Assembly: GCF_003591035.1 (NCBI RefSeq) | Contig: NZ_QYUO01000002.1 | Location: 1,488,001-1,552,000 of the forward strand | Length of the DNA: 64,000 nt | Origin: Noviherbaspirillum saxi | Lineage (GTDB): Bacteria; Pseudomonadota; Gammaproteobacteria; Burkholderiales; Burkholderiaceae_D | Reading direction: 5' to 3' | Translations under genes and position numbers: made by a program | Notes under the pieces: model-generated | Told to the model about the DNA's origin: nothing | Databases searched by the model: none | What the model saw: only the letters and a program-made list of their open reading frames with translations | Shown here: one piece after another, positions 34,785-46,660 of the stretch | How positions within the stretch are numbered: position 1 is the first letter of the stretch | Layout: each line of letters opens with the position of its first letter

Positions 34785-36212
34785 TTACAGCTGCGCCGCG
34801 CCCCACCCGCCGCCCAGCGCCTGGATCAGCGCCACCGCAGCGGTCTGTCTGTCGGCTTGCGCCTGGGCCAGCGCACGCCGCGCATTGAGGGCGGTCACCT
34901 GAGCATTCACCACTTCGGTATAACCAACCTGGCCGGCTCGGTAGCGATTGAGCATTTGCGCTTCGGCCTCGTCGGCGGCACGCGACGCCTGCTGGCGCAA
35001 TGCCACCTGCCGCGCCAGCACTTGCGAAGCCGACAGCTGGTCTTCGACATCCTGAAACGCGGTCAATACCGTCTGGCGATAGCGCGCCGTAGCTTGCACA
35101 TGCGCAGCACGGGCCGAGTCTACGCGCGCCCCCGTTGCTCCCGCATCGAAAATGGCTTGCGCCGCCGACAACCCCAGCGACCAAAGAGTTGACGAGGCGT
35201 TGAATAGATTGGCAACCGTGCCGGCAGCCGAACCGTAGGAAGCGTTCAAGCCAAGGCTGGGAAAATATCCGGAACGCGCGATGCCGATGTCTTCGTTGGC
35301 GGCGGCAACCCGCCGTTCCGCCGCAGCGATATCGGGACGGCGCTGCAACAAGGTCGAGGGCACGATTGCAGGCACCTCGGGCACGAAGTTTTTCCACGGC
35401 GTGGGCGCAAGGGCGAATTCGGCCGGAAGCTTACCCATCAGGACGGCGATCGCATGCTCGAGTTGCGCGCGCTGGCGCGCCAGCCCCGCTTCATCGGCCT
35501 GCGCATTGGCAAGCTGGGTTTCCGCTTGCAAGACATCGGTCTTGGGCGCAATGCCGGCTTCATAGCGATTGCGCGTGATTTGCAGCACCCGCTGATAGCC
35601 GGCGATCGAGTCGCGCAGCAAGCCGGCCTGCAAGTCCGTCAAACGCAAGGCAAAATAATTGGCGGCCAGTTCTCCCTGCGCGGCAAGGCGGGCCGAGGCC
35701 AGATCAGCGGCGCTAGCCTGCGCGCTTGCACTGGCATTATTGACGGCTGTACGCAGACGGCCCCAGACGTCGGGCTCCCAGCTGCCACCGATACTGACCT
35801 GATAGTTGTTGGACGTGCGTACGCCGGCAGCGACTGTTGTGCCGGTAGCGCTGCGGGCCGAACGCGCGGCACCGCCGTCGAGCACCACGCTCGGAAATAG
35901 CGCGGAGCGCTGCTCGCGCACGATGGCGCGTGCCTGGTCGTAGGCAGCCGCCGCTAACGCGATATTCTGGTTCGATACATTTACCGCGGTTTGCAGTTCA
36001 TTCAGTACCGGATCATCGAATACCGCCCACCATTCTCCGCGCTCGCTGCCGTCCGCCGGACTGGCCGGCACCCAGCCCGGCGCTTCCTTGAATTGGGCCG
36101 GGACAGGCACTGCCGGACGTTCATACACAGGTCCGACAGCGCAGCCGCCAAGCACGCTGGCGATCGCAATAGCAATGGTGAGGCGACGGGGTAGGCGCAT
36201 AAAAGTGTTCAT
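34785..36212 (-). CDS. Outer-membrane efflux channel lipoprotein (NodT/OprM family)
   Basis: The channel completes the tripartite RND pump. From the ATG at 36212 it has 475 residues with a lipoprotein signal (LTIAIAIASVLGGC, lipidated Cys at about 24) and two repeated alpha-barrel/beta-barrel units of the TolC fold (AAAYDQARAIVREQRSALFP and ETQLANAQADEAGLARQRAQ). The start overlaps the upstream pump gene stop by ATGA. It is the last gene of the operon and converges on the kinase gene; the 190 bases between contain only weak inverted repeats. Confidence 0.9.
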   Translation of the reverse strand: MNTFMRLPRRLTIAIAIASVLGGCAVGPVYERPAVPVPAQFKEAPGWVPASPADGSERGEWWAVFDDPVLNELQTAVNVSNQNIALAAAAYDQARAIVREQRSALFPSVVLDGGAARSARSATGTTVAAGVRTSNNYQVSIGGSWEPDVWGRLRTAVNNASASAQASAADLASARLAAQGELAANYFALRLTDLQAGLLRDSIAGYQRVLQITRNRYEAGIAPKTDVLQAETQLANAQADEAGLARQRAQLEHAIAVLMGKLPAEFALAPTPWKNFVPEVPAIVPSTLLQRRPDIAAAERRVAAANEDIGIARSGYFPSLGLNASYGSAAGTVANLFNASSTLWSLGLSAAQAIFDAGATGARVDSARAAHVQATARYRQTVLTAFQDVEDQLSASQVLARQVALRQQASRAADEAEAQMLNRYRAGQVGYTEVVNAQVTALNARRALAQAQADRQTAAVALIQALGGGWGAAQL

Positions 36213-39200
36213 GTCGAAGTGGGTGAAGCCGCGTCGATCCGGCACAAACCGGCTTCTGCCGGGCTGCGGCGACGCAATTTGTCGAGCAGGATATAGACGA
36301 CCGGGGTCGTGAGCAGCGTCAGGACCTGGCTGGCAATCAGGCCGCCGATGATCGCCACTCCCAGCGGGCGGCGCAATTCGGAACCTTCGCCGAAGCCGAT
36401 CGCTAGCGGCAGCGCGCCAAGTGCGGCGGCGAGCGTGGTCATCAGAATAGGCCGGAAACGTAGCAGGCAAGCCTCGCGTACCGCTTCGACCGCGTTCAAT
36501 CCGCGCGAACGCTCGGCCTCCAGTGCAAAGTCGATGATCAGGATCGCATTTTTCTTGACGATACCGATCAGCAGAAACACCCCGATCAGCGCGATGATGG
36601 AAAACTCCATCTTGAACAATAGCAACGCCAGTACCGCGCCCACGCCCGCCGATGGCAGCGTGGTCAGCACGGTCACGGGGTGCACCAGGCTCTCGTAGAG
36701 GATGCCGAGCACGATATAGATGACGATCAGCGCCGCCGCGATCAGCATGGGCTGCTGGTTCTGCGACTCCTGAAAGCTGCGCGCCGCACCGGCAAAATTG
36801 CCGCGCACATTGGTCGGCATGCCGATTGCCGCCTCCGCTGCCTTGACCGCATCCTGTGCCGCGCTCAGCGTACTGCCGTCGGCGAGATTAAAGGAAATGG
36901 TGGTTTCCAGTTCGGCATCTTCGTGACTGATCGACGCCGGCGCCGGCCGTTCCGAAAAACGTGCGATACCGGACAGCGGCACCATGGTGGTCGGTGCGGT
37001 GCTCAAGGCTTGGCCGCTCGATGGATCGCGCAATGCGGGGTTGATGACATTGCTGCTAGCAGTTGTTGTGCTTGCCGAGGAAGTGCCGGTCGTCGCCGTG
37101 GTGGTTGCACTGGCCTTCACCGGTACATAGATATCCTTCAGCGCTTCCGGACTGCGCGCATACTTCGGCGACACTTCCATCACGACATGATATTGGTTCA
37201 GCTCATCGTAGATGGTCGCCACTTGTCGCTGGCCGAAGGCGTTATACAGCGCATTGTCGACATCGCGCGCATTGATGCCCAGGCGCGCCGCCGTATCGCG
37301 ATCGACATCGACAAAGGTTTCCACCGCGTTTTCCTGCTGGTCGGTATCGACATCGATCAGTGCCGGCTGCTGCTTCATCGCCTCCGCCAGTTTGACCGCC
37401 CAAGTTTTCAGGTCGGCGCTGCTATCGCTCTTGAGGCTGTACTGATAGGTGGAATTGCTCTGCCGACCGCCCATGCGCAAATCCTGCACCGTGTTCAGGA
37501 ACAGGGTGATGCCGGTGACCTTGGCAAGCTGCGGCCGCAGGCGTGCAATCACCGCCTGTCCACCCTCCTTGCGTTCGGACAACGGTTTCAGGTTGATAAA
37601 CATGAAACCGCCACCGGCGCGCCGTCCGCCGGTGAAGCCCACGACAGTATCGACCGCGGGATCGGCGCGAATGATATCGACCAGCTGCTGCAGCTTGCCC
37701 TGCATCGCCTGAAAGGAAATACTGCGGTCGGCGCGCATGCCACCGCTGATCTGCCCGGTGTCCTGCTGCGGAAAGAAACCCTTGGGCGCTGCGGCGAACA
37801 GGTACACGTTCAGCCCGATCACGGCGACCAGGATGAACATGATCAGCGCTTGATGATGCAATGCCCAATCCAGGCTGTGTTCATAACCGCGATGCACCCA
37901 GCCGAAGCTGCGCTCGAAGAAGCGCGAAATGCGGCCTTGCTTGCGCGCCCCCTCGTCCTTGCCGCTTTCACGTTTCAGCAGCCACGCGCACATCATCGGC
38001 GTGGTCGTCAGCGAGATCACCATCGAAATCATCACGGCCACCGACAGCGTCACCGCGAATTCGCGGAACAGACGCCCGATCTGACCACCCATGAACAGGA
38101 GCGGGATGAAGACCGCAACCAGCGACACGCTGATCGACAGCACGGTAAAGCCGACTTCGCGCGCACCCAGCAGCGCCGCCTTGAAGCGGTCCATGCCTTG
38201 CTCGATATGCCGGCTGGTGTTTTCCAGCACCACGATGGCATCGTCGACGACAAAACCGGTCGCGACCGTCAATGCCATCAGGCTCAGGTTGTTCAGACTG
38301 AAACCGAGCAGATACATGACGCCGAAGGTTCCCAGCAGCGATACGACCGTTGCCACCGCCGGCACGATGGTGGCGCGGAAACTGCGCAGAAAGGCGCTTA
38401 CGACCAGCACCACCAACACTACGGAAATCAGCAGCGTGAATTCGATTTCATGCAGCGACGACCGGATGGAACTGGTGCGATCGGACGCCACCTGCAATCG
38501 CACATCTTCCGGTAATTGCTCCTGCAGCTCGGGCAGGAGCGCGCGCACGCCGTCGACGGTCTTGATCACATTGGCGCCCGGCTGCTGGGTCACCAGTACG
38601 ATCACGGCCGGCTGGCCATTGAAAAGGCCGACAGTACGGCGGTCTTCGACCCCGTCCACGACTTCGGCCACATCCTGCAGCCGCACCGCCGCATCGTTGC
38701 GCCAGGCCACGATCAGATTGCGATAGTCGGCCGCGGTCTTGCCGCCGGTATCGGAAGCCACGCCGGAATAGATTTGCAGCCGACGGCCGTTACCCTCTAT
38801 CGCACCTTTCGGCCGGTTGGCGGTACTCGCCTGCACGGCGGCGCGCACATCTTCCATGCCGATGCCGTAGCGGTTGAGCGCAAAGGGGAGCAATTCGATG
38901 CGCACCGCCGGCAGCGAACCGCCGCCGATTTCCACGTCGCCCACGCCCGGCACCTGCGCCAGTTTTTGCTGCACCAGGTTCGAGACTTCTTCATAGATCT
39001 GCCCGGGCGAACGGGTGCGCGAAGTCAGCGCAAGGATGATCACGGGCGATGCCGATGGACTGACCTTGCGATAGGTCGGATTGCTCTTCAGCGTGGCCGG
39101 CAGATCGACACGCGAGGCATTGATGGCGGCCTGCACTTCGCGGGCGGCGGCATCGATCTTGCGGTTCAGATCAAATTGCAGGCTGATGCGCGTCGAGCCG

Positions 39201-39457
39201 TTGCTGCTGTTCGAGGTCATTTCATTGACCCCGGCAATGACACCGAGCCGCCGTTCCAGCGGCGTCGCCACGCTGGTGGCCATGGTATCGGGGCTGGCGC
39301 CGGGCAAGGATGCGCTGACCGTGATCGACGGGTAATCGACCTGCGGCAGCGGCGACACCGGCAGCACGAAGAAGCCGGCAATACCGGCCAGCGCAATACC
39401 GATGGTCAACAGGACCGTGGCGACCGGGCGGCGGACGAATGGCTCGGACAGATTCAC
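36209..39457 (-). CDS. mdtC: RND multidrug efflux pump, MdtC/MuxC-like
   Basis: This inner-membrane proton/drug antiporter subunit (1082 residues) has twelve membrane helices and two large periplasmic loops. Typical motifs are [19 protein letters not shown] at the start, [18 protein letters not shown] and [16 protein letters not shown]. It starts with GTG at 39457, overlapping the previous stop (GTGA). A Ser/Thr/Ala-rich insert at about residues 780-808 (genomic about 37035-37115) is unusual for the family and lies in the second periplasmic loop. MdtB/MdtC-type pumps work as a heteromeric pair. Confidence 0.93.
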   Translation of the reverse strand: MNLSEPFVRRPVATVLLTIGIALAGIAGFFVLPVSPLPQVDYPSITVSASLPGASPDTMATSVATPLERRLGVIAGVNEMTSNSSNGSTRISLQFDLNRKIDAAAREVQAAINASRVDLPATLKSNPTYRKVSPSASPVIILALTSRTRSPGQIYEEVSNLVQQKLAQVPGVGDVEIGGGSLPAVRIELLPFALNRYGIGMEDVRAAVQASTANRPKGAIEGNGRRLQIYSGVASDTGGKTAADYRNLIVAWRNDAAVRLQDVAEVVDGVEDRRTVGLFNGQPAVIVLVTQQPGANVIKTVDGVRALLPELQEQLPEDVRLQVASDRTSSIRSSLHEIEFTLLISVVLVVLVVSAFLRSFRATIVPAVATVVSLLGTFGVMYLLGFSLNNLSLMALTVATGFVVDDAIVVLENTSRHIEQGMDRFKAALLGAREVGFTVLSISVSLVAVFIPLLFMGGQIGRLFREFAVTLSVAVMISMVISLTTTPMMCAWLLKRESGKDEGARKQGRISRFFERSFGWVHRGYEHSLDWALHHQALIMFILVAVIGLNVYLFAAAPKGFFPQQDTGQISGGMRADRSISFQAMQGKLQQLVDIIRADPAVDTVVGFTGGRRAGGGFMFINLKPLSERKEGGQAVIARLRPQLAKVTGITLFLNTVQDLRMGGRQSNSTYQYSLKSDSSADLKTWAVKLAEAMKQQPALIDVDTDQQENAVETFVDVDRDTAARLGINARDVDNALYNAFGQRQVATIYDELNQYHVVMEVSPKYARSPEALKDIYVPVKASATTTATTGTSSASTTTASSNVINPALRDPSSGQALSTAPTTMVPLSGIARFSERPAPASISHEDAELETTISFNLADGSTLSAAQDAVKAAEAAIGMPTNVRGNFAGAARSFQESQNQQPMLIAAALIVIYIVLGILYESLVHPVTVLTTLPSAGVGAVLALLLFKMEFSIIALIGVFLLIGIVKKNAILIIDFALEAERSRGLNAVEAVREACLLRFRPILMTTLAAALGALPLAIGFGEGSELRRPLGVAIIGGLIASQVLTLLTTPVVYILLDKLRRRSPAEAGLCRIDAASPTST

Positions 39458-42400
39458 GCTGCAACCTCGTTGGATCCGCGGCCGATCCAGCGCCGGCCAA
39501 GGCGGTCGAAGGCCAGATAGATGACCGGCGTGGTGAACAGGGTCAGGATCTGGCTGACGATCAGCCCGCCAAAGATCGACAGACCCAGCGGCCGCCGCAG
39601 TTCAGCACCCTCCCCCCAGCCGAGCATCAACGGCACGGCGGCGAACAATGCAGCGAGCGTGGTCATCAGGATGGGGCGGAAGCGCAGCAGCGCGGCTTGA
39701 TGAATCGCTTCGCGCGGCGTTTTACCCTGGTTGCGCTCGGCATCGATGGCAAAATCGATCATCATGATCGCGTTTTTCTTGACGATGCCGATCAGCAAGA
39801 TGATGCCGATGATGCCGATCACGCCCAGGTCCTGCCCGGTCAGCATCAAGGCCAGCAAGGCGCCGACGCCGGCCGAAGGTAAGGTCGACAGGATCGTCAG
39901 CGGGTGCACATAACTTTCATACAACACGCCGAGCACGATATAGACGCACACCAGCGCCGCGAGGATCAACCAGAGCTGATTGCTCAGCGAAGCTTCATAG
40001 GCGCCGGCGGCACCAAGAAAGCTCAAGGTCACGGCGGAAGGCATGCCAATATCCCGGGCGGCCTGCCGGATCGCATCGACCGCCTTGCCAAGCGACACAC
40101 CGGGTGCGGTATCAAAGCCCAGCGTCGTTGCTGGAAACTGCGCGACATGCGTAATCTGCAGCGGCGCCGGACGCTCGGTCACGGTCGCGACTGCGGCCAG
40201 CGGCGTCGGTTTGCCGGAGCCGGTACGCAGCGGCAGCAAGCCCAGCGATTCGGGCGTGGTCAGCAGTCCCGGACGCGCTTCCAGGATCACGCGATACTGA
40301 TTGGTTTCAGTAAAGATGGTGGAGACGATGCGTTGGCCGAACGCGTTGTACAGCGCCTCGTCGATCGATGCTGCGGTGACCGACAGGCGGGACGCGGTAT
40401 CGCGATCGATCTTGACGAATGCGGCCACGCCTGTCGCGCCCGCATCCGACACCACGCTGCGCAGTTTGTCGGACATCGCCATGCGCTGCGCGAGCTTGTC
40501 GGCCCATTGCACGACGGTGGCATTGTCCGCGCCCTCCAGCGACACACGGAATGGGGTCGGTCCGTTCTCGGCATCGATGGTCAGGTCCTGGGTCGGCTGG
40601 AGATACAGTGTCAGACCGGCGATCTGGCCGACGCGCTCGCGCAGCCTGTCCATCGCTTCCTGCTGCGAACCGCTGCGATCGGATTTGAGATTGATGAGCA
40701 TGCTGCCGGTATGCAGCATCGTGTTGTTGGCGGCATCGACGCCCACCACCGAACTGAGCGTCGCGACGTCCGGATCATCCAGGATGGCCTTCGCGGCTTC
40801 CTGCTGTAATTCGGCCATGCGCTGGTAAGACACCGATTGCGTCGCTTCCAGCCTTGCCCGCAGCTGGCCGGTATCCTGCACCGGGAACAAGCCTTTCGGT
40901 ATCGCCATATACAGCAATACCGTCAAGGCCAAGGTCAGCAAGGCAACGATCAGCGTCAGGCCCTGACGCGCCAGTACCCAGTGCAGCGCATGGTCGTAGC
41001 GCACGATGACACCGTCGAACATGCGCTGCAGCCGGCTTTGCCGATGCGCATGGTCCGCGCCGTGCAGCCAGCGCGCGGACATCATCGGCACCAGCGTCAG
41101 CGACACTACGGCGGAGATCAGGATGGTGATCGACAAGGTGACCGCGAATTCGCGGAACAGGCGGCCGACCACATCGCCCATGAACAGCAAGGGAATCAAC
41201 ACCGCAATCAGCGATACGGTCAGCGAAATGATGGTGAAACCGATCTGCTTCGCCCCCTTGAGGGCGGCCGCCATCGGGGTTTCTCCCGCTTCTATGTAGC
41301 GCGCGATGTTCTCGATCATCACGATCGCATCGTCCACCACGAAGCCGGTAGCGATCGTCAGCGCCATCAGACTCAGATTGTTCAGGCTGTAGCCGAGCAG
41401 GTACATCGCGCCGCAAGTACCGATCAACGAAATAGGCACTGCCAGGCTTGCGATCACGGTGGCGCGCACGTTGTGCAGGAAGGCAAAAATCACCAGCACG
41501 ACGAGGATGACCGCCAGCGCCAATTCTATTTCGACATGCTTGACCGAGGCGCGAATACCGGTGGTGCGATCGCTCAGCACATCGACCCGCAGCGATTCGG
41601 GCAAGCCCGCCTGCAATTCCGGCAAGCGGGCCTTGATCGCATCGACGGTCGCGATCACGTTCGCGCCGGGCTGGCGCTGCACATTCAGGATGATGGCGGG
41701 CTTCAAGCCTGCCCATGCGCCAAGCCGCACGTTTTCCGCGCTTTCGACGACCTGAGCGACATTCGACAAGCGTACCGGCGCGCCGTTGCGGTAGGCAATG
41801 ATCAGGTTCTGATATTCGGCAGCGGTCAGCAACTGGTCGTTGGCATTGATGGTGTAGCTGCGCGTGGGTCCGTCGAAGCTGCCTTTCGCGCCATTGGCAT
41901 TGGCAGCCGCGATTGCGGTGCGCAGGTTGTCCAGCCCCAGTCCGTAGGACGCAAGCGCCTGCGTATCCGCCTGGATGCGTACAGCCGGGCGCTGGCCGCC
42001 GTTCAAGGTCACGAGGCCGACCCCGGAGACCTGGCTGATCTTGAGCGCCAACCGTGTATTGACGATGTTTTGCACCTCGGTCAGCGGCAGCGTGTCGGAG
42101 GTGATGGCGAGCGTCAGCACCGGCGCGTCGGCCGGGTTGATCTTGACATAGACCGGCGGTGCGGGCAGGTCGGCCGGCATCAACGAGCCGCCGGCATTGA
42201 TGGCGGCCTGCACTTCCTGCTCGGCCACATCCAGCGTCAAGCCAAGCCCGAATTGCAGCGTGATGATGGAGACGCCAGCCGCACTGGTCGAGCTCATGCG
42301 CTGCAAGCCAGACATCTGCCCGAACTGGCGTTCCAGTGGCGCGGTGACGGTCTGGCTCATGACTTCCGGGCTTGCACCCGGATATAGGGTCTGCACCTGA

Positions 42401-42534
42401 ATGGTCGGAAAATCGACCTGGGGCAAGGCGGACAGCGGCAGGAAGCGGAAGCCGATGATGCCGGCGAGGACGATCGCGAGCATGAACAGCGACGTCGCGA
42501 CCGGCCGCTGGATAAATGGCCGGGAAGGACTCAT
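39454..42534 (-). CDS. mdtB: RND multidrug efflux pump, MdtB/MuxB-like
   Basis: The first of two related pump subunits, 1026 residues from the ATG at 42534 (GGAAA upstream). It begins [20 protein letters not shown] and contains [16 protein letters not shown] and [19 protein letters not shown], as in MdtB. A longer reading to 42753 would overlap the adaptor gene and has low-complexity sequence. The order adaptor, pump, pump, channel matches mdtABC with an added outer-membrane gene, as in the muxABC-opmB operon of Pseudomonas. Confidence 0.93.
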   Translation of the reverse strand: MSPSRPFIQRPVATSLFMLAIVLAGIIGFRFLPLSALPQVDFPTIQVQTLYPGASPEVMSQTVTAPLERQFGQMSGLQRMSSTSAAGVSIITLQFGLGLTLDVAEQEVQAAINAGGSLMPADLPAPPVYVKINPADAPVLTLAITSDTLPLTEVQNIVNTRLALKISQVSGVGLVTLNGGQRPAVRIQADTQALASYGLGLDNLRTAIAAANANGAKGSFDGPTRSYTINANDQLLTAAEYQNLIIAYRNGAPVRLSNVAQVVESAENVRLGAWAGLKPAIILNVQRQPGANVIATVDAIKARLPELQAGLPESLRVDVLSDRTTGIRASVKHVEIELALAVILVVLVIFAFLHNVRATVIASLAVPISLIGTCGAMYLLGYSLNNLSLMALTIATGFVVDDAIVMIENIARYIEAGETPMAAALKGAKQIGFTIISLTVSLIAVLIPLLFMGDVVGRLFREFAVTLSITILISAVVSLTLVPMMSARWLHGADHAHRQSRLQRMFDGVIVRYDHALHWVLARQGLTLIVALLTLALTVLLYMAIPKGLFPVQDTGQLRARLEATQSVSYQRMAELQQEAAKAILDDPDVATLSSVVGVDAANNTMLHTGSMLINLKSDRSGSQQEAMDRLRERVGQIAGLTLYLQPTQDLTIDAENGPTPFRVSLEGADNATVVQWADKLAQRMAMSDKLRSVVSDAGATGVAAFVKIDRDTASRLSVTAASIDEALYNAFGQRIVSTIFTETNQYRVILEARPGLLTTPESLGLLPLRTGSGKPTPLAAVATVTERPAPLQITHVAQFPATTLGFDTAPGVSLGKAVDAIRQAARDIGMPSAVTLSFLGAAGAYEASLSNQLWLILAALVCVYIVLGVLYESYVHPLTILSTLPSAGVGALLALMLTGQDLGVIGIIGIILLIGIVKKNAIMMIDFAIDAERNQGKTPREAIHQAALLRFRPILMTTLAALFAAVPLMLGWGEGAELRRPLGLSIFGGLIVSQILTLFTTPVIYLAFDRLGRRWIGRGSNEVAA

Positions 42535-42580
42535 TGCATGATTTCCATTGTCGGTGGTTGAGCCGGGCGCATGTTGCCCG

Positions 42581-43963
42581 TCATTGGGCGGGCGCCTCGG
42601 CATTGCGGCGGCGGCGCTCGCCGGGCTGGCGCGCCTGGCCGCCTTCCGTTGCAGCGGCCTGCGTGCTGCCCGGGCTGGCTGGACTCTGGACCGCCGGTGC
42701 CGCGCCTTCGCCGTTGCCGCTACGCTCACCCGGGCCACGATTGCCGCCAGCACCGCGCGGCCGGTCGGTCGGCAGCGTTACCTTGGCGCCATCCTTGAGC
42801 CGGTCCGCGCCTTCGGTGATCACCTGCTCGCCGGGCTGCAGGCCGGACACGATTTCCATCTTGTCGGCCATGGCTTGTCCGCGCTTGACGGTACGTAGCG
42901 ACACCGTGCGTTCCTTGGCATTGAGCACATAGACAAAATCGCCATTGCTTCCATGGCGTACCGCCGATACAGGCACGACCGCCGCGCCCTGTATCGTGCG
43001 CAGCAAGAGCCGCGCATTGACGAACTGACTCGGAAACAGCATCGACTTGGCATTCTCGAAACGGCCCTTGGCCCGTATTGTTCCGGTTTGCGTATCGACC
43101 TGATTATCAAGCGCAAGAAATTTTCCTGTATCGAGCACGGTCTGGCGATTGCGGTCCAGCACCGTGACCGTCAACCCGCCCGGGTCGCCGAGGCGGGAAC
43201 GAAGCTCCGGCACCAGATCCTGAGGCAGAGAGAATTCCACATCGATCGGCGAGACCTGGGTAATGTCGGCTATGCCGTTCGTATCATTGGCGCTGACCAG
43301 ATTTCCGACATCGACCGCCCGCAGGCCAACCCGGCCGCCGATCGGTGCGATGATTTTGGTATAGCCGAGATTGAGCTTGGCGACGCCTTCGACTGCACGA
43401 TCGACGGCGATGGTGCCTTCGAGCTGCTTGACCAGCGCGGCCTGCGTGTCGACTTCCTGGCGTGCGATCGAGTCCTGCTCCAGCAAGGTCTTGTAGCGTT
43501 CAAGCAGCAGCTTTGCGTTCTGCAACTGCGCTTCGTCGCGCTGGCGCTGGCCGCTCGCCTGTAATAAAGCCATTTCAAACTGCCGCGGATCGATAGTGGC
43601 CAGATGCTGACCGGCGCGCACCGTTTGACCCTCGGTAAACAATACTTCCTTGAGCACGCCTGACACTTGCGGGCGCACGGTAGCGACCGCCGATGCGGTC
43701 ACCGTACCCAATGCCTCCACCACAACGGGGATATCGGCCCGCTCTACCGTTGCTACGCCAACAGTGGTCGCCGGCGGACCGCGCCGTCCGCCGGGGCCGC
43801 CAGCGCCAGTCGCGCCATTGGAATCGGCCGGATGGGTCAGATGCCATGCGAGCCAGCCGAGAAGCGCAAGACACACCAGGGCGATGATGCTGCCGATGAT
43901 CGATTTCCGCCGGCTGGGCTTGACGGCCGTGTGATAGACGGAGGGTTCGGCTCTTTGATCCAT
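42581..43963 (-). CDS. mdtA: RND efflux periplasmic adaptor, MdtA/MuxA-like
   Basis: The membrane-fusion protein (460 residues) has an N-terminal membrane anchor (about 20-40), a lipoyl-like/hairpin region (about 95-190) and beta-barrel domains, with [24 protein letters not shown] as a recognisable segment. The C-terminal 70 residues are Gly/Pro/Arg-rich. The ATG at 43963 is the first gene of the pump operon. The promoter should lie in 43964-44303. Confidence 0.93.
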   Translation of the reverse strand: MDQRAEPSVYHTAVKPSRRKSIIGSIIALVCLALLGWLAWHLTHPADSNGATGAGGPGGRRGPPATTVGVATVERADIPVVVEALGTVTASAVATVRPQVSGVLKEVLFTEGQTVRAGQHLATIDPRQFEMALLQASGQRQRDEAQLQNAKLLLERYKTLLEQDSIARQEVDTQAALVKQLEGTIAVDRAVEGVAKLNLGYTKIIAPIGGRVGLRAVDVGNLVSANDTNGIADITQVSPIDVEFSLPQDLVPELRSRLGDPGGLTVTVLDRNRQTVLDTGKFLALDNQVDTQTGTIRAKGRFENAKSMLFPSQFVNARLLLRTIQGAAVVPVSAVRHGSNGDFVYVLNAKERTVSLRTVKRGQAMADKMEIVSGLQPGEQVITEGADRLKDGAKVTLPTDRPRGAGGNRGPGERSGNGEGAAPAVQSPASPGSTQAAATEGGQARQPGERRRRNAEAPAQ

Positions 43964-44303
43964 TCAGAATTCCTTGTAACTCATCAAGTATGACCCTGCG
44001 CGTCGGTTAATAGGGATTGATGAAATAAATTGCAATTGTTGAAACACTAGACGAAAGTAAGGCGCAGCAAGTCAACAAGATTACAGACAATTGATGTGCT
44101 GGCAATGTTGCCATTGGAATGTATCGGCGTGTTGTCCATGCCGGGCGGATTTGTATCGAAGTGTGGACCATCGACAAAGTTGCCCCGGTTTAAAGCTTGG
44201 CGGTCGATTGTAGAGACGATTGAAGATAATGAGCGACACGCCTGGCAAGCGTTCCCTTGCATGCCAAAGCGGCAAGAAATGAGGCAATGAATAATGGACT
44301 TGG
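43964..44303. other. Gene-free stretch between eutC and the efflux operon
   Basis: No gene or strong motif was seen. It is lower in GC than its surroundings and must hold the efflux promoter, reading leftward. Confidence 0.4.
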
Positions 44304-45086
44304 TTAGAAAGAATCAGCCGGTGGCAGCATCGCTTCATGCATCGCGCTGCCCTCCTTGAGCAGGACACCGGACAACTGCAACTGCAGCGCGTGCTTTATC
44401 AGAAAAGCAAGCTTGTACGCCGCGGCTTCATACGACAAGCCTTCCGGTCTTACGTTCGAAATACAATTGCGTTCGCTATCCATGCGTCCGACACGCGGCT
44501 CATAGGTGAGGTAGATTCCCAGGCTGTCCGGCGAGCTCAGTCCCGGACGCTCGCCGATCAGGACGGCGACAATCTTTGCGCCCAGCATCTCGCCTATTTC
44601 ATCTCCGAGCGCCACCCTGCCCTGCTGTGCAAGCACTACCGGCGTCGTATTCCACTCGAATGAAGTTTTCGTTCTAAGCATTTTCAGCAGCGGGACAGCA
44701 TGTCTCTGCACCGCCGTCGCTGACAAACCGTCCGCGATCACAATGGCCAACTCCGTCGCACGCGGCGCCTGCGCCAGACGGCTTGCGCTGTCTTCATCCA
44801 GCCGGCGGCCGAGATCCGGACGCAGTAGATAGGTATGGCGGTTGTCGGCCTTGCTGTGTACTCTCAGACTTCGAAAATTCGCAAGCGCCAATTCCTGCTG
44901 CAAGGCATCGCAATCCAGCAGGCAATGAACGGCATCGCGTGCCTGAGCATGGGCAAGGCTGAAGCGCAGCAGTTCGGCGCACGGCGTGCTCGCACCGGCT
45001 CGTCCCAGCGCAATGCGGGCATTGGTAAGGGAGCGCAACTGTTGCCAAGGATCTTGCTGCACCAGCAATCCGGTCTGCTTTTTCAT
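44304..45086 (-). CDS. eutC: Ethanolamine ammonia-lyase small subunit
   Basis: With EutB it cleaves ethanolamine to acetaldehyde and ammonia using adenosylcobalamin. The 260-residue product has the EutC segments TNARIALGRAG, IVIADGLSATAV, LIGERPGLSSPDSLGIYLTY and ISNVRPEGLSYEAAA. The ATG at 45086 has GGAGG upstream. It follows eutB by about 12 bases. The N-terminal shell-targeting extension of enteric EutC is absent and no microcompartment genes are in the window. Confidence 0.93.
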   Translation of the reverse strand: MKKQTGLLVQQDPWQQLRSLTNARIALGRAGASTPCAELLRFSLAHAQARDAVHCLLDCDALQQELALANFRSLRVHSKADNRHTYLLRPDLGRRLDEDSASRLAQAPRATELAIVIADGLSATAVQRHAVPLLKMLRTKTSFEWNTTPVVLAQQGRVALGDEIGEMLGAKIVAVLIGERPGLSSPDSLGIYLTYEPRVGRMDSERNCISNVRPEGLSYEAAAYKLAFLIKHALQLQLSGVLLKEGSAMHEAMLPPADSF

Positions 45087-45098
45087 TGCATCCTCCGT

Positions 45099-46478
45099 TC
45101 AGGTACGGGCCAGCTGCAGCAAGGGATTTGATTCGGCAGGCGGCGACAGTCTTCCTCTGGCGTCCACGAGTTGCATGCGTTCAAGCCACTGTTCGAATTC
45201 CGGCGCCCGCTTCAGGCCGAGCAGGCTGCGCAGGTACAGGGCATCATGAAATGAAGTGCTCTGGTAATTCAGCATGATGTCATCGGCTCCCGGTACGCCC
45301 ATAATGAAATTGACGCCTGCCGCGCCCAGAAGCGTCAGCAGATTATCCATGTCGTCCTGATCGGCTTCGGCATGATTGGTATGGCAGATGTCGCAACCCA
45401 TCGGCACGCCGAGCAGCTTGCCGCAAAAATGGTCTTCAAGCCCGGCGCGTATGATCTGCTTGCCGTCGAACAGGTATTCAGGACCGATGAAGCCGACCAC
45501 CGTATTCGTCAACAGCGGTCGCAATTCGCGCGCGACCGCATAGGCGCGCGCCTCGCAGGTCTGCTGGTCGATACCGTGATGCGCGTCGGCGGACAAGGCG
45601 CTGCCCTGCCCGGTCTCCAGATACATCACGTTATCGCCAAGCGTGCCGCGCTGCAGCGAGCGGGCGGCATCGTTGGCTTCTTTCAGCAGGGACAGCGATA
45701 TGCCGAAACCGGTGTTGGCTTTCTCGGTGCCGGCGATCGACTGGAATACCAGGTCGACCGGTGCGCCCTGCTCGATCCCCTTGATCTGCGTTGTCACATG
45801 CGTCAGCACGCAGCTCTGCATGGGGATATCGAAACGCTGACGCAACTCGTCCATCATGCGCCAGAGCCCGATCATGGTATGCAAGGAATCGCTTGCGGGA
45901 TTGATGCCGACCACCGCGTCGCCCGCGCCATAGAACAAACCGTCCAGGATGCTGGCGCCGATGCCGCGCATGTCATCGGTGGGATGATTCGGCTGCAGGC
46001 GCACAGCCAGATGTCCCGGCAAACCGATGGTATTGCGAAAGCGTGTGACGACATGGCATTTTTTCGCGGCCAGGATCAGGTCCTGATTGCGCATCAGCTT
46101 GCTCACGGCGGCCGCCATTTCCGGCGTGATGCCGGGCGCGCAGGCAGACAGCGCCGCGCTGTCGGTGCTGTCGAGCAGCAGCCAGTCGCGGAAATCCCCG
46201 ACCGTCAGATGCGCGATCGGCGCGAACGCTTGTTGGTCATGGGTATCGATGATCAGCCGGGTGATTTCGTCGCTCTCGTAGGGGATCAGAGGCTGTTCGA
46301 GAAAACTGCTTAGCGGCACCTCGGCCAGCGCCATGCGCGCAGCGACACGCTCTTCGTACGTCAGTGCGGCGATGCCTGCGAGATAATCGCCGGATCGCGC
46401 CGGACTCGCCTTTGCCAGCAGCGTGGCAAGGTCGGGAAAATCGTAGCTTGTACAACCGATGCTGGTTCGGTATCCCAT
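45099..46478 (-). CDS. eutB: Ethanolamine ammonia-lyase large subunit
   Basis: The catalytic TIM-barrel subunit (459 residues), beginning with the family segment DFPDLATLLAKASPARSGD, with FLEQPLIPYESDEITRLI near residue 57 and GDAVVGINPASDS near 192. The ATG at 46478 has GGAGGG upstream. There is no permease, eutA reactivase or aldehyde dehydrogenase next to it. A sigma-54 promoter motif lies about 65-80 bases upstream (46543-46559). No cobalamin riboswitch was seen. Confidence 0.94.
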   Translation of the reverse strand: MGYRTSIGCTSYDFPDLATLLAKASPARSGDYLAGIAALTYEERVAARMALAEVPLSSFLEQPLIPYESDEITRLIIDTHDQQAFAPIAHLTVGDFRDWLLLDSTDSAALSACAPGITPEMAAAVSKLMRNQDLILAAKKCHVVTRFRNTIGLPGHLAVRLQPNHPTDDMRGIGASILDGLFYGAGDAVVGINPASDSLHTMIGLWRMMDELRQRFDIPMQSCVLTHVTTQIKGIEQGAPVDLVFQSIAGTEKANTGFGISLSLLKEANDAARSLQRGTLGDNVMYLETGQGSALSADAHHGIDQQTCEARAYAVARELRPLLTNTVVGFIGPEYLFDGKQIIRAGLEDHFCGKLLGVPMGCDICHTNHAEADQDDMDNLLTLLGAAGVNFIMGVPGADDIMLNYQSTSFHDALYLRSLLGLKRAPEFEQWLERMQLVDARGRLSPPAESNPLLQLART

Positions 46479-46542
46479 GCGACGCCCTCCATTTCAGTTG
46501 ACAGGCGAACACGCGTTGCTTGCCTTGACAGAGAAACGTTAC

Positions 46543-46559
46543 AGCAGAATATATGCCAA
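46543..46559 (-). promoter_or_regulatory. Candidate sigma-54 promoter of eutBC
   Basis: On the reverse strand TTGGCATATATTCTGCT carries GG and GC exactly 12 bases apart, as required for sigma-54 (consensus TGGCAC-N5-TTGC). The expected start of transcription is about 46533, giving a leader of about 55 bases. Two consensus positions deviate. Confidence 0.55.
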
Positions 46560-46660
46560 TACAGTGCGTTTCATCGAATGTAGTGCACCTCCATGCAAAC
46601 GCGAACACCTCGCCGTCCTTAATACCACCTTTAAAGATGCAAGAGATCTGCCTGATTGAC

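Noticed and set aside
36680..38515. Long open frame (611 codons) antisense to the mdtC-like gene
   Set aside because: It mirrors the pump gene; the product is His/Gln/Arg-rich with no recognisable domain.
40837..42387. Long open frame (516 codons) antisense to the mdtB-like gene
   Set aside because: Same reason: codon-bias shadow without domain features.
42535..42753. N-terminal extension of the mdtB-like gene
   Set aside because: It overlaps the adaptor gene, is low-complexity, and the ATG at 42534 has a suitable ribosome site and matches the family start.
46479..46660. Cobalamin riboswitch before eutB
   Set aside because: The leader is short and the conserved B12-box core was not found; a sigma-54 promoter explains the region better.
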